Source: Planctomycetota bacterium
GTDB taxonomy: Bacteria; Planctomycetota; UBA1135; UBA2386
NCBI GenBank assembly: GCA_016794425.1
Contig: JAEUHR010000025.1
Coordinates: forward strand, 1-64,000
Direction of reading: 5' to 3'
Length of the DNA stretch: 64,000 nt
The notes beneath the pieces are model-generated. The model worked only from the letters and a program-made list of their open reading frames with translations, did not search any database and was not told the DNA's origin. Positions 19,226 to 27,675 of the stretch are shown piece after piece; position 1 is the first letter of the stretch, and every line of letters starts with the position of its first letter. Position numbers and translations under genes: made by a program.

Positions 19226-21781
19226 CTACAGCAGGCCGGCGACGAACTGCAGCGTGTTGGTCGCGGTCACCGCCAGCACGCTGCCGCCGGCGTCGAGTTC
19301 GAACGGCACCATCTGCTGGTAGAACGGGACGCCGACGATCGGCGGCACATTGGGCAGCGGCAGCTCCGACGTCGCGACGCCGGCGGTCGGCACCACGAAG
19401 CCCATGATGTCCGGCGCGACGCCGAGGTTGCAGCCGGACGGCGCTTCCGCGAACACCAGCGACAGCGGCAAGCCCGGCGCCACCGGCGTGAGGCTGGTCA
19501 CCGTGACGACCAGCGAGGTGGTCGGCAGCCCGGTGCCCTGCGTGCGCAGCATGCCGTTCGCCCACGGCAGCGCGAGGGCGGTCAGCGTGTTGGCGCCGCC
19601 GGAGCTCGGGCAGCCCGGTGCGACGCTCTGCACGGTCGCGGCGCACGAGCTCGTGATCTCGGCGAAGCAGGCCGAGACCGTGTTCGCGACGCGCCGGAAC
19701 GCTCCGGCGACCAGCAGCCCGCCGTCGGTGGTCATCGCCATCGCGCGGACCTGGTCGCCGGTGACCGACAGCGTCTCCCAGGTGCCGCTGCGCCAGATCG
19801 CCGCTGCGGTGCCCGCCGCGGTGCCGGCGGTGAACGTCGTGCCGCCGATCGCGGTCTCGCCGCCGGGCAGCGTCGCCAGCGCGCGCAGGGCCGCACTCGG
19901 CTGGATCGGCAGCGGGCCGAACGGCGCCCAGCCGGTGCCGGTCCAGCGCGCGAGGTGCCTGCAGCCGAGCCCGCCGCTGTTCTGGAACGTGCCGCCCGCG
20001 ACGATGCCGTCGTTGCTCTCGGTCAGCGCGAAGACGTCGCCGTCGAAGCCGTTGCCCATCGCCGACCACGTCGTGCCGTTCCAGCGCGCGATGGCGCTGG
20101 CCGGGCTGCCACCCGCGAACGTGAAGTTGCCGCCGGCGACGATGTCGCCGTTGTCGGCGCGCAGCACCGTGCGCACGGCCGAGCTGAGGCCCGCGCCGAG
20201 CGGCAGCCACGTGCTGCCGTTCCAGCGGGCGATGCGGTTGGCCGGCACGCCGCCGGCCGACGTGAACCAGCCCGCGACCAGCAGCTCGCCGTTCGGCAGC
20301 GGCAGCAGGGCCTCGACCGCGTTGTCGACGCCACCGCCGAGCTGGCTCCAGCTGCTGCCGTTCCAGCGCGCGAGGCGACTCATCGGCGTACCGTCGCCGA
20401 GCATCGTGAAGTCGCCGCCGGCGACCAGGTCGCCGTTCGCGAGCTTCGCGACCGCCATCACACCGAGCAAGCCGCCGCCGAAGCCGGGACCCAGCGGCTG
20501 CCAGGCGCCGCCGTGGCCGCGTGCGATGCCGTTCAGCACCACGCCGCCGATCGTCGTGAAGCGACCGCCGATCACGCGGTCGGCGCCGTCCTGGCAGACG
20601 CAGTGCACGGCCTCGTCGAAGCCGCCGCCGGCAACCGCTTCCCAGGATCCCAGCGCACTGTCGTGGGCGCGCAGGCCCAGTGGCGTGCCGGTAGCGCAGC
20701 GGAAGCCGGCGACGTAGCGCCCGCCGTAGTGGTGCACGCGCGTCGACGTGATCGGGCCGGCTCCGTCGGTCAGGTTCGGCAGCGCGACCCAGCCGCCGGC
20801 CGGGGTCCAGCGCCACACCTTGTCGGTGCCGTTGGTCGTGATCGTGCAGGCGACCTCGTAGGTCGTGATGCCCGTGCCGCGCACGAAGATCTGCTCCAGC
20901 TTGCTGACGCCGGCGGCCGGCGGCGCCGAGAACGTGTTGGTGGTGCCCAGCGCCGGATTGAAGCCGGCGACGCTGAACGTCGGCGTCACCAGCGAGTGCG
21001 CGGCGGCGAACAGCCACGAGTTGGTGATCGTCGTGCCGATCCGCGCCGCCAGCGCGTCGATCGGGTCGGTCCAGCCGGCCTGCCCGGTCCAGGTGCTGCC
21101 GTTCCAGAACTGCAGCGTCGCCGTGCCGGAGAAGTTCGTGTTGCAGCCGAGCCCGGCCCAGACCGCGTTGTTGAACACGCTGAGTGCCTGCACGCGCGGC
21201 CCGGCCATGTTGGTCGTCGTCGGGCCCTGGCCCAGCGCCGACCAGCCGGTGGTCGCGTTCAGCTTCGCGATGTTGCTCGCGGTGACCGACACGAACGGCG
21301 CCGTGATGCGCGTGAAGCGGCCACCGACCACGAGGTCGCCGTTCCAGACCGTCAGCGCGTGGATGGCGCCCGGCAGCGGCGCCGTCGGTGCACCCTCCTC
21401 ACCGCCCGCGAGCAGACTCCAGGTGCTGCCGTCGAAGGTCCACAGCACCTCTTCGCTGGCCGCCACCAGCAGGTTGTTCCAGACCACCATCGCGGTCGGG
21501 GCGACGAACGGTGCGTTCGTGTTGGTCCACGCCGTGCCGTTCCACAGTACGACGTGCTCGTTCGCGACGCTGCCGACGTCGAAGGTGCCGGCCGCGACCA
21601 GTTGCAGCGGCAGTGGGCCGCCGATGCCGTCGGGGTCGAACGTCGCCAGCGCGTCGACGTTGCCGCGCAGTTCGCGCACCGGATCGCCGGGCAGCGCCGC
21701 CAGGTCGCACTGCGCGGCGAGCGAGGCGGCCAGCAGGATCGTCGTGGCGGCGAACAGGGGGGAGCGGAGGTCGTGGAGCAT
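19226..21781 (-). CDS. Secreted 'ARWNG' repeat protein, probable beta-propeller
   Basis: The 851-residue protein has a signal peptide (MLHDLRSPLFAATTILLAASLAA, then QCDL). Residues about 35-720 contain imperfect repeats with RWNGxxW and 'GDLVAGGDFTMLG'-type strands, the same class as the proteins at 11615 and 49824. The final 130 residues start with a CPSSGGANTLTALALPW segment and end with NTLQFVAGLL, again the shared C-terminal module. ATG 21781 is used: GAGG lies about 7 nt upstream and the signal peptide begins at once. The gene is convergent with the ligase gene, with 100 bp between stop codons. Function unknown; expected at the cell surface. Confidence 0.83.
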   Translation of the reverse strand: MLHDLRSPLFAATTILLAASLAAQCDLAALPGDPVRELRGNVDALATFDPDGIGGPLPLQLVAAGTFDVGSVANEHVVLWNGTAWTNTNAPFVAPTAMVVWNNLLVAASEEVLWTFDGSTWSLLAGGEEGAPTAPLPGAIHALTVWNGDLVVGGRFTRITAPFVSVTASNIAKLNATTGWSALGQGPTTTNMAGPRVQALSVFNNAVWAGLGCNTNFSGTATLQFWNGSTWTGQAGWTDPIDALAARIGTTITNSWLFAAAHSLVTPTFSVAGFNPALGTTNTFSAPPAAGVSKLEQIFVRGTGITTYEVACTITTNGTDKVWRWTPAGGWVALPNLTDGAGPITSTRVHHYGGRYVAGFRCATGTPLGLRAHDSALGSWEAVAGGGFDEAVHCVCQDGADRVIGGRFTTIGGVVLNGIARGHGGAWQPLGPGFGGGLLGVMAVAKLANGDLVAGGDFTMLGDGTPMSRLARWNGSSWSQLGGGVDNAVEALLPLPNGELLVAGWFTSAGGVPANRIARWNGSTWLPLGAGLSSAVRTVLRADNGDIVAGGNFTFAGGSPASAIARWNGTTWSAMGNGFDGDVFALTESNDGIVAGGTFQNSGGLGCRHLARWTGTGWAPFGPLPIQPSAALRALATLPGGETAIGGTTFTAGTAAGTAAAIWRSGTWETLSVTGDQVRAMAMTTDGGLLVAGAFRRVANTVSACFAEITSSCAATVQSVAPGCPSSGGANTLTALALPWANGMLRTQGTGLPTTSLVVTVTSLTPVAPGLPLSLVFAEAPSGCNLGVAPDIMGFVVPTAGVATSELPLPNVPPIVGVPFYQQMVPFELDAGGSVLAVTATNTLQFVAGLL

Positions 21782-21928
21782 GTGGTCCTCGCCGGTCTCG
21801 ATGCGGTCGGCCGGGGCGCGTGACGGGGATTCCGGCACGAACCAAAGGCGGGCGCCGGGCGAGCGACGCGGCGCGGGCCGCCGTTCGCGGGAACTGCGGC
21901 GATCGGGTGCCCGCGGCGGCGGCGCGGC

Positions 21929-23032
21929 TCAGCGGGGGCGCGGGGCCGTCGGCGCCGCGGCTTCGGCCGTCGCGGCCCGGGCCCACGCGGCGAGGCCAGG
22001 CGTCTGCAGTTCGATGCCGGCCGCGGCCGCTGCATCGAGGGTCGCCAGCACGTCGGCGACCCGAGCGCCCGGGTGGATCTGCAGCACGAACGGCTGCGCG
22101 GCGCGGCCGCCGTCGACGGTCTCGGTGGTCGCGTTCCGCGCGCGTGCCGTGCGCAACGCGGCAGCCAACTCCGCCCCGGTGTCCGACCGCGTCCGGCCGA
22201 CCACCCAGTGCGTCGTGTCACCCGGCTTCGTGCCGGGTGCCGAGACCCCCGGCCCGCCGACGCCGATCAGGCGCACGTCGACGCTGTGGACCTCCATGCG
22301 CGGCCTCGTGACGAAGAACTCGTCGCCGGTCGACCGGCTGCGCAGCAGCCACAGTTCGCCGCCGTGCACCGTCGCGGCCAGCGTGGTTTCCGGCCCGCCG
22401 GCGGTGCGCAGCACGTCGCCGTGGCGCGCGTGGATCCAGTGCACGAGTCCGCCGCGTGCGAACAGCAGGCTGCCCGAGTCGATGCAGATCCAGCTCGGCC
22501 GGTCCCAGCCTGGATGCCGCCAGAACAGCGTCGCGGTCGCCTGCGCGCCGTCGCGCCGCAGTACGCGGCCGTCCGTGTCGGCGAGCAGGAATGCACCATC
22601 GTGCACGGTCAGGCCGCAGATCGGTGCCACCAGACCCGCGGCGGGCGCGATCGTGCGCACGGTGCGGCCGGCGAGCGGGTCGATCACGTCGATCCGCGCC
22701 TCGTTCGTGGCTGCGAACACGAAGCGCTCGTCGGCGGCCAGCGCGACCCAGTCGTCGGCGGGCAGCGCCTCGGTGACGGCGCCGGTCGACGGATCGATGC
22801 GCAGCAGGTCGTCGCCGCGCAGCAGCCACAGCTGGCCGCGGCAGGAGGCCAGGCCGCACGGCAGCCCGCCGCGCGGCGCCGGCACGGTGCGGTGTTCGCC
22901 GAGCGCCTCGAGGCCGACGATGGTCGGCGCCGGCGCGTCGGGCGGCAGGCGTTCGAGTTCGGCCCGCACCTGCGCGCCGAGGTGTGGGACCGGCAGCACA
23001 CCGACCCAGAGCGACAGCAGCCACTTCCGCAT
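21929..23032 (-). CDS. Exported propeller-like protein with an ExbD-like tail
   Basis: The 367-residue protein has a signal peptide (MRKWLLSLWVGVLPVPHLGA). About 40-250 shows repeated short beta segments (LWLLRGDDLLRIDPSTG, FVFAATNEARIDVIDPLAG) typical of a seven-bladed propeller. From about 260 to 350 the sequence changes to an alpha/beta region with FVLQIHPGARVADVLATLDA followed by AAAAGI, which resembles the periplasmic domain of ExbD/TolR; this is a low-confidence resemblance. ATG 23032 is preceded by TAGCAT at a 6-nt spacing and lacks a Shine-Dalgarno site. The gene is divergent from the GT-C protein gene. Function unknown. Confidence 0.7.
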   Translation of the reverse strand: MRKWLLSLWVGVLPVPHLGAQVRAELERLPPDAPAPTIVGLEALGEHRTVPAPRGGLPCGLASCRGQLWLLRGDDLLRIDPSTGAVTEALPADDWVALAADERFVFAATNEARIDVIDPLAGRTVRTIAPAAGLVAPICGLTVHDGAFLLADTDGRVLRRDGAQATATLFWRHPGWDRPSWICIDSGSLLFARGGLVHWIHARHGDVLRTAGGPETTLAATVHGGELWLLRSRSTGDEFFVTRPRMEVHSVDVRLIGVGGPGVSAPGTKPGDTTHWVVGRTRSDTGAELAAALRTARARNATTETVDGGRAAQPFVLQIHPGARVADVLATLDAAAAAGIELQTPGLAAWARAATAEAAAPTAPRPR

Positions 23033-23038
23033 GGCGGC

Positions 23039-23044
23039 ATGCTA
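23039..23044 (-). promoter_or_regulatory. TAGCAT -10 element, leaderless type
   Basis: On the minus strand TAGCAT ends 6 nt before ATG 23032, and there is no Shine-Dalgarno sequence. Confidence 0.5.
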
Positions 23045-23167
23045 CGGCGCGCAGTGGCCTGCGGGCGGCCCGCGGGGGCTGGGAAACACCCCCGACGTCG
23101 CGCCGCGGCGGGCTGCTGACTATCCTGCGGCAGCAGCGTCCCGCCGCGGGCCGGCTCGCCGCCACGC

Positions 23168-25084
23168 ATGTCCCAAGCCGAGCTGGATCCGTCTCGACCG
23201 CTGCCCGCATCGGCTGCCGGAACGGATGCCGCCGCCCGCCGCCGGACGCTCGGGCGTCTCGCCGGCGTCGCGCTGCTGCTGGCCGGTGCCGTGAGCCTCG
23301 CCGGCTGGTTCGCGGTGATGTGCGACGACGCGTTCATCACCTTCCGCTACGTCGCGAACGCGCGCGACGGGCTCGGTCTGGTCTGGAACCCGCCGCCGTT
23401 CCTGCCGGTCGAGGGCTACACGAGCTTCTCGTGGGCGCTGCTGCTGTGGGCGGCGTGGTCCTGGTTCGGCGTCGAGCCACCGTACGCCGCCAATCCGATG
23501 TCGATCGCCTGCGGCGCGGTGGCGCTGGTGCTGGTCGCGGTCGCGGCGTTCCGGTTGCGCGACCGCGACGGCAGGGCCGTGTCCGCCGCCGTCGCCTACG
23601 CGGTGCTGCTCGCGGTCGGCAGCAACCGGACCTTCGCGCGTTTCCTGACCGGCGGGCTCGAGACCGAGCTGTTCAACCTGTTGTTCCTCGGCTGGGTGCT
23701 GCTCGCGTTCCGCAGCCCGGCGCGGCGCAGCACCACCTGGCTCGCAGCCTGGTCGGCGCTCGCCGCGCTGGCAGCGCTGACGCGCCCCGACGGGCTGTTG
23801 CTGGTCGCGGCCACCCTCGCTGCCGCCGGGCCCGACGGTCTGGTCCGCCGGCGGCAGCCCCTGGGTCTGCTGTGCGGTCTGGCGCCGCTGCTCGGCGTCG
23901 CGCTGCACACGCTGTGGCGCCACTCGTTCTACGGCGCCTGGTTGCCGAACACCTACTACGCGAAGGTCTCGACGCCCTGGCCCGAAGCGGGCCTGCGCTA
24001 CCTGGCCTGCTACCTGTTCGAGCACGGTGGCTGGCTGTGGGTGCCGCTGGCCACGGTGTGGTGCGTCGTCGAGCCGTTGCGCGCGCCGCGCGCCGCCCTG
24101 CACGCCGCGCTCGCGCAGCTGCCGGCGGTCGCCGCGGTCGCCACCGTCGCGTGCCATGCCGCCTACTACGTCGTCGTGGTCGGCGGCGACGGGTTCGAAT
24201 ACCGCGTGTTCAGCCACCTGGTGCCGATGTGCGCGCTCGCTGCAGCCGCGATGGCGGCACGGCTCGGGCGCGGCAGCGCGCTGCCGGTGCTCGCCGCGCT
24301 CGGCCTCGTGGTCGGCAACGGGTGGGGCTGGTTGCACCTGGCGACCAGCGAGCACCGGATCCCGCCGCACTACGACTGCATGGAACCGAAGGTCCCGTCG
24401 CTGCTGCGGCCGCTGGCCCGCTGGCACGACCGGCAGCGGTTCTGGCTGCAGCTGCACATGATCTGCCTGCCGTACCCGCGCGGCCCGTCGTACGACGCGG
24501 CGTTGCCGGCCTTCCCGCCGCGCGTGCGGCGGCCGTTCCCGCAGCACGACGTGCCGATCGCGCACGAGTCGGCGGTCGGGCTGCGCGGCTGGCTGCTGGC
24601 CGATGTCGCCGTGATCGACACGCTCGGGCTCAACGACTGGGTCACGGCGCGTACGCCGGTGCCGGCGTGGCAGCTGCCGTTCCTGCCGCGCGAACCGCTG
24701 ATGGCGGCGCTCGCCGCGGTCGATCCGGACGGCGACGGCGTCGCCACGCGCGACGAGATGGTGCGGGCCTTCACACCGTTGATGGGCGGCTCGACCGCGA
24801 GCGCCGCCGACTTCGCCGGCATGATGCTGTTGTTGTTCGGCGCCGAGCGCGACCGCCTCGCCGCCGACGAAGTCGCGCGGCTGCAGCCGTTCTTCGCGCG
24901 CTACCGGATGCTGGCGCACGAGCGGCGGCCGCCGCCGGGCTACCTCGACGACCTGCCCGCGAACGTGACGATCGAGGGTCGCGAGGTCCGCATCGTCCCG
25001 CGCGCGGTGCCACTGGACGCCGACCGCGTGCGGCAGGTCGAGGCCGCCTGGCGCGAACGCACAGGCGCAAAGCCGCGCGACTGA
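23168..25084 (+). CDS. GT-C type membrane glycosyltransferase-like protein with EF-hand loop
   Basis: The 638-residue protein has about 9-10 hydrophobic helices in its first 400 residues. The first extracytoplasmic loop has CDDAFITFRY (Asp53, Asp54), the acidic pair seen in GT-C enzymes of the AftB/ZomB type, and a later FYGAWLPNTYYAK segment is also typical of that group. The last 200 residues are soluble and contain a perfect 12-residue EF-hand loop, D519-P-D-G-D-G-V-A-T-R-D-E530, so Ca2+ binding outside the membrane is likely. Such proteins use polyprenyl-phosphate sugars to modify envelope glycans. The acceptor and sugar are unknown. A paralogue without the EF-hand is at 34573. Confidence 0.78.
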   Translation: MSQAELDPSRPLPASAAGTDAAARRRTLGRLAGVALLLAGAVSLAGWFAVMCDDAFITFRYVANARDGLGLVWNPPPFLPVEGYTSFSWALLLWAAWSWFGVEPPYAANPMSIACGAVALVLVAVAAFRLRDRDGRAVSAAVAYAVLLAVGSNRTFARFLTGGLETELFNLLFLGWVLLAFRSPARRSTTWLAAWSALAALAALTRPDGLLLVAATLAAAGPDGLVRRRQPLGLLCGLAPLLGVALHTLWRHSFYGAWLPNTYYAKVSTPWPEAGLRYLACYLFEHGGWLWVPLATVWCVVEPLRAPRAALHAALAQLPAVAAVATVACHAAYYVVVVGGDGFEYRVFSHLVPMCALAAAAMAARLGRGSALPVLAALGLVVGNGWGWLHLATSEHRIPPHYDCMEPKVPSLLRPLARWHDRQRFWLQLHMICLPYPRGPSYDAALPAFPPRVRRPFPQHDVPIAHESAVGLRGWLLADVAVIDTLGLNDWVTARTPVPAWQLPFLPREPLMAALAAVDPDGDGVATRDEMVRAFTPLMGGSTASAADFAGMMLLLFGAERDRLAADEVARLQPFFARYRMLAHERRPPPGYLDDLPANVTIEGREVRIVPRAVPLDADRVRQVEAAWRERTGAKPRD

Positions 25085-25108
25085 CGGCGCCGCGCCGGCG
25101 CCGGTCAG
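25081..25108. terminator. GC hairpin spanning both convergent stop codons
   Basis: CTGACGGCGCC and GGCGCCGGTCAG are nearly perfect inverted repeats around a 5-nt centre. The left arm contains the TGA of the GT-C gene and the right arm the TGA of the ATP-grasp gene on the other strand. It could end transcription from both sides, though no T-tract follows. Confidence 0.45.
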
Positions 25109-26319
25109 ACGATGCGCACGGTCTCGAGGATCGCCTTCATCGCGGCGACGACACCCTGGGTCTCGGGGTCGCGCACGACGAAGAAGCCGTCGCCCTCGTA
25201 GTGCGACGAACGCGGCTGGCCGACCTGCGGCAGCTTCGCGGCCGTGATGCGGTCGCCGAGCTGGCGCCGCACTTCGTCGAGCCCCTGCACCGAACGGATG
25301 ACCGGTCCGCCGCCCATCGCGCGCACGAACACGCAGCCCGCCGCGAACCGGCGCGCCGGGATCTGCCAGCGCTTCTGCACCACGAGCTGCGCCCACAGCG
25401 CCCACGGGTCGCAGGCATGCGCAGCCGCCAGCAGCGGCATGATGTTGGCGCCCGGTGGTCGCGCACCGACCTCGGAGACGACCGGCGTGCCGTCGGCGCG
25501 CAGGAACCACTCCATGTGCGAGATGCCGTCGACCAGCCCGAGCGCGCGCAGCGCGGCGGCGTTCACCGGCTGGAACGACTGCACGTGCGGCGGGTGTTGT
25601 TCGCGCGGCAGCAGCAGGCAGTACTGCATCCACGCGTTCTCGAGCACCTGCAGCGGGCTCGGCAGATACTGCACCGACGACCACCAGACCGGCCGGCCGT
25701 CGACCATCACGGTCTCGAACGTGTGTTCCTCGCCGCGCACGAACTCCTCGGCCTGCACCGGCTTGTCGGCGCTCGGCAGCAGCGCTTCGAGCGCCGCCGC
25801 CAGCGACGCGTCGTCGGTGGCGCGCTGCGTGTTGCGCGCGCCGAAGCCGGCCAGCGGCTTCAGCACGATCGGGAAGCCGACCTCGGCGGCGAAGCGCCGC
25901 GCGTCCTCGGCGTCGCGGACCAGGGCCTGTCGCGCCACCGGCACGCCGGCCTGGCGCAGCACGTCCTTCATGCGGTTCTTGTCGCGGAAGTTGCGTGCGA
26001 CGTCGGCGCGGATGCCGGGCAGCTGCAGCTCGTCGCGCGCTTCGGCGACCGGGACCTGCAGCATCTCGAGGTACGACTCGATGCGGTCGAGCCGGCCGTG
26101 GTGGCGCTCGATGCCGCGCGCACCGGCGACGATCTGGCGCGCGTCCTCGACGTTGTCGATGCGCCAGTGGTGCAGACGACCGCGCAGCTGCGGCGGCACG
26201 CGTTCGGCCGGTTCCTGCGTGACGACACTGAGCGTCACCCCGGGGAGGTCGGCGAAGCATGCGAGGCAGTGGCGCATGTTGTCGCCGAAGAACGGCGCGA
26301 CGAAGACGACGTGGAGCAT
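25105..26319 (-). CDS. ATP-grasp ligase family protein
   Basis: The 404-residue protein has an N-terminal alpha/beta region (MLHVVFVAPFFGDNM) and an ATP-grasp fold at about 125-330: RDKNRMKDVLRQAGVPVAR, FPIVLKPLAGFGARNT as the ATP-lysine strand, VQAEEFVRGEEHTFE and SEVGARPPGANIM as the metal-binding end. This resembles carnosine-synthase and biotin-carboxylase-like ligases that join a carboxylate to an amine or CO2. The C-terminal 75 residues resemble the small domain that closes over the active site in those enzymes. It is the second ATP-grasp gene within 8 kb, but its sequence is of a different subfamily from the PGM1-like one. TAGCAT lies 13 nt upstream of the start. Substrate unknown. Confidence 0.8.
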   Translation of the reverse strand: MLHVVFVAPFFGDNMRHCLACFADLPGVTLSVVTQEPAERVPPQLRGRLHHWRIDNVEDARQIVAGARGIERHHGRLDRIESYLEMLQVPVAEARDELQLPGIRADVARNFRDKNRMKDVLRQAGVPVARQALVRDAEDARRFAAEVGFPIVLKPLAGFGARNTQRATDDASLAAALEALLPSADKPVQAEEFVRGEEHTFETVMVDGRPVWWSSVQYLPSPLQVLENAWMQYCLLLPREQHPPHVQSFQPVNAAALRALGLVDGISHMEWFLRADGTPVVSEVGARPPGANIMPLLAAAHACDPWALWAQLVVQKRWQIPARRFAAGCVFVRAMGGGPVIRSVQGLDEVRRQLGDRITAAKLPQVGQPRSSHYEGDGFFVVRDPETQGVVAAMKAILETVRIV

Positions 26320-26332
26320 GCGGTGGCGCCGG

Positions 26333-26338
26333 ATGCTA
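26333..26338 (-). promoter_or_regulatory. TAGCAT -10-like element
   Basis: On the minus strand it ends 13 nt before ATG 26319, implying a leader of only a few bases. Confidence 0.35.
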
Positions 26339-26431
26339 CCGCGGCCGTCGGCCGATCGCCCGTGCGCGCGTGGTCCGATGTCGCATCGCGCTGCGCTTGC
26401 TTCGGCGCCGCACCGCGCCACACTCGCGCCG

Positions 26432-27427
26432 GTGTTCCTGCAGAGCCGCATCTTCCGCGTCTGGCTCGCCGTCGTCGCGGTGGCCTGGCTCGCCGCGTTC
26501 CTTCGCTGGAACGACCTCGGGTTCCTCGCCGAGCACTGGTACTACCCGGCGGTGATGGTGGTCGGCGCGTTCGTCGCCGGCTCGACGCCGGAAGGCGGTG
26601 GCGCGGTCGCGTTCCCGGTGCTGAGCGTGTTCTTGTCGATCGACCGCGTGCTGGCGCGCGACTTCAGCATGATGATCCAGAGCGTCGGCATGACCAGCGC
26701 GTCGATCTTCCTGCTGACGCGGCGCGGCGTGGACCGGTCGGTGTTCCGGCCGCTGTTGTGGTGGGTGCCGGTCGCGTTCGTCGGCTTCGTGATCGGCATG
26801 GCCACGCTGCAGGGCATCCGCGTGCCGGTGATCCAGGCGCTGTTCCTGAGCCTGATCATGTCGTTCGCGCTCGCCTACTGGCGCGGCGACCACCGCGGCG
26901 TCGACGACCACTGCCGCGTGCGCAGCGCCCGCGACGTGTGGCTGTCGGTGGGCGTGCTGTTGCTCGGCGGCGCCTGCACGAGCCTGTTCGGCACCGGTGC
27001 CGACATCCTGGTCTACACGCTGCTGGTCACGCACTTCACGATGCGCGAGAAGCAGGCGACGGAACTGAGCATCGTGTTGATGGCGGCGCTGAGCGTGCTG
27101 GGGTTCGCGTGGCGCGGCCTCGTGCAGGACGAGCTGACCGACTACCAGATCCGCACGTGGCTGTGTGCGGCGCCGGTCGTGCTGGTGATGGCGCCGCTCG
27201 GTTCGTACGTGTTGCGCCGCGTGCCGGCGGAGTGGATCCTGCGTGCCGTCGTGGTGCTCAACATCGCGCAGCTGCTCTGGTTCAACTTGCGCGGCCCGAC
27301 GCTCGAGAAGAGCCTCTGGTCGCTGGCGTTCAGCGTGCCGCTGCTGCTGCTGTTCCGCCGCGTGCTGGTGCACGTGCAGCGGCGCGTCGAGGCGCGTGCG
27401 CCGACGGCGGCCCAGTCGGGGCGGTGA
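26432..27427 (+). CDS. TauE/SafE family membrane transporter
   Basis: The 331-residue protein has about eight hydrophobic helices. Two related halves each carry a glycine-rich helix: FVAGSTPEGGGAVAFPVLSV in the first and GGACTSLFGTGADILVYTLL in the second, as expected for TauE/SafE (sulfite or organosulfonate export, DUF81). The family moves small anions, and the actual substrate cannot be read from sequence. GTG 26432 is used as start because the first helix follows; ATG 26378 would add 18 residues and cannot be excluded. The gene is divergent from the ATP-grasp gene with 112 bp between. Confidence 0.8.
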   Translation: MFLQSRIFRVWLAVVAVAWLAAFLRWNDLGFLAEHWYYPAVMVVGAFVAGSTPEGGGAVAFPVLSVFLSIDRVLARDFSMMIQSVGMTSASIFLLTRRGVDRSVFRPLLWWVPVAFVGFVIGMATLQGIRVPVIQALFLSLIMSFALAYWRGDHRGVDDHCRVRSARDVWLSVGVLLLGGACTSLFGTGADILVYTLLVTHFTMREKQATELSIVLMAALSVLGFAWRGLVQDELTDYQIRTWLCAAPVVLVMAPLGSYVLRRVPAEWILRAVVVLNIAQLLWFNLRGPTLEKSLWSLAFSVPLLLLFRRVLVHVQRRVEARAPTAAQSGR

Positions 27428-27663
27428 TCGCTGCGTCGCGACGTGCCGCGTGCCGTTCGGCGGCGCAGGCGCGCACGGAACCTGCAGGAGTTCGCCGCCG
27501 CCGGGTCGGCGTGCCACGAGGGCGAGGGGCTTCCGGCCACGCGCTCGGCGCTGTCGGTGGCGATGGTACCGACGTGACGGTGCGCCGCAGTACGGAGGGC
27601 CGCAGCGATGGGCTCGCCACGCCACGGAACGGGCTCCGCAGTGACCGCGCCGGCGGCGGCGGC

Positions 27664-27669
27664 TAGACT
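27664..27669 (+). promoter_or_regulatory. TAGACT -10 element, leaderless type
   Basis: TAGACT ends 6 nt before ATG 27676. There is no Shine-Dalgarno sequence. Confidence 0.5.
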
Positions 27670-27675
27670 GCGCCG

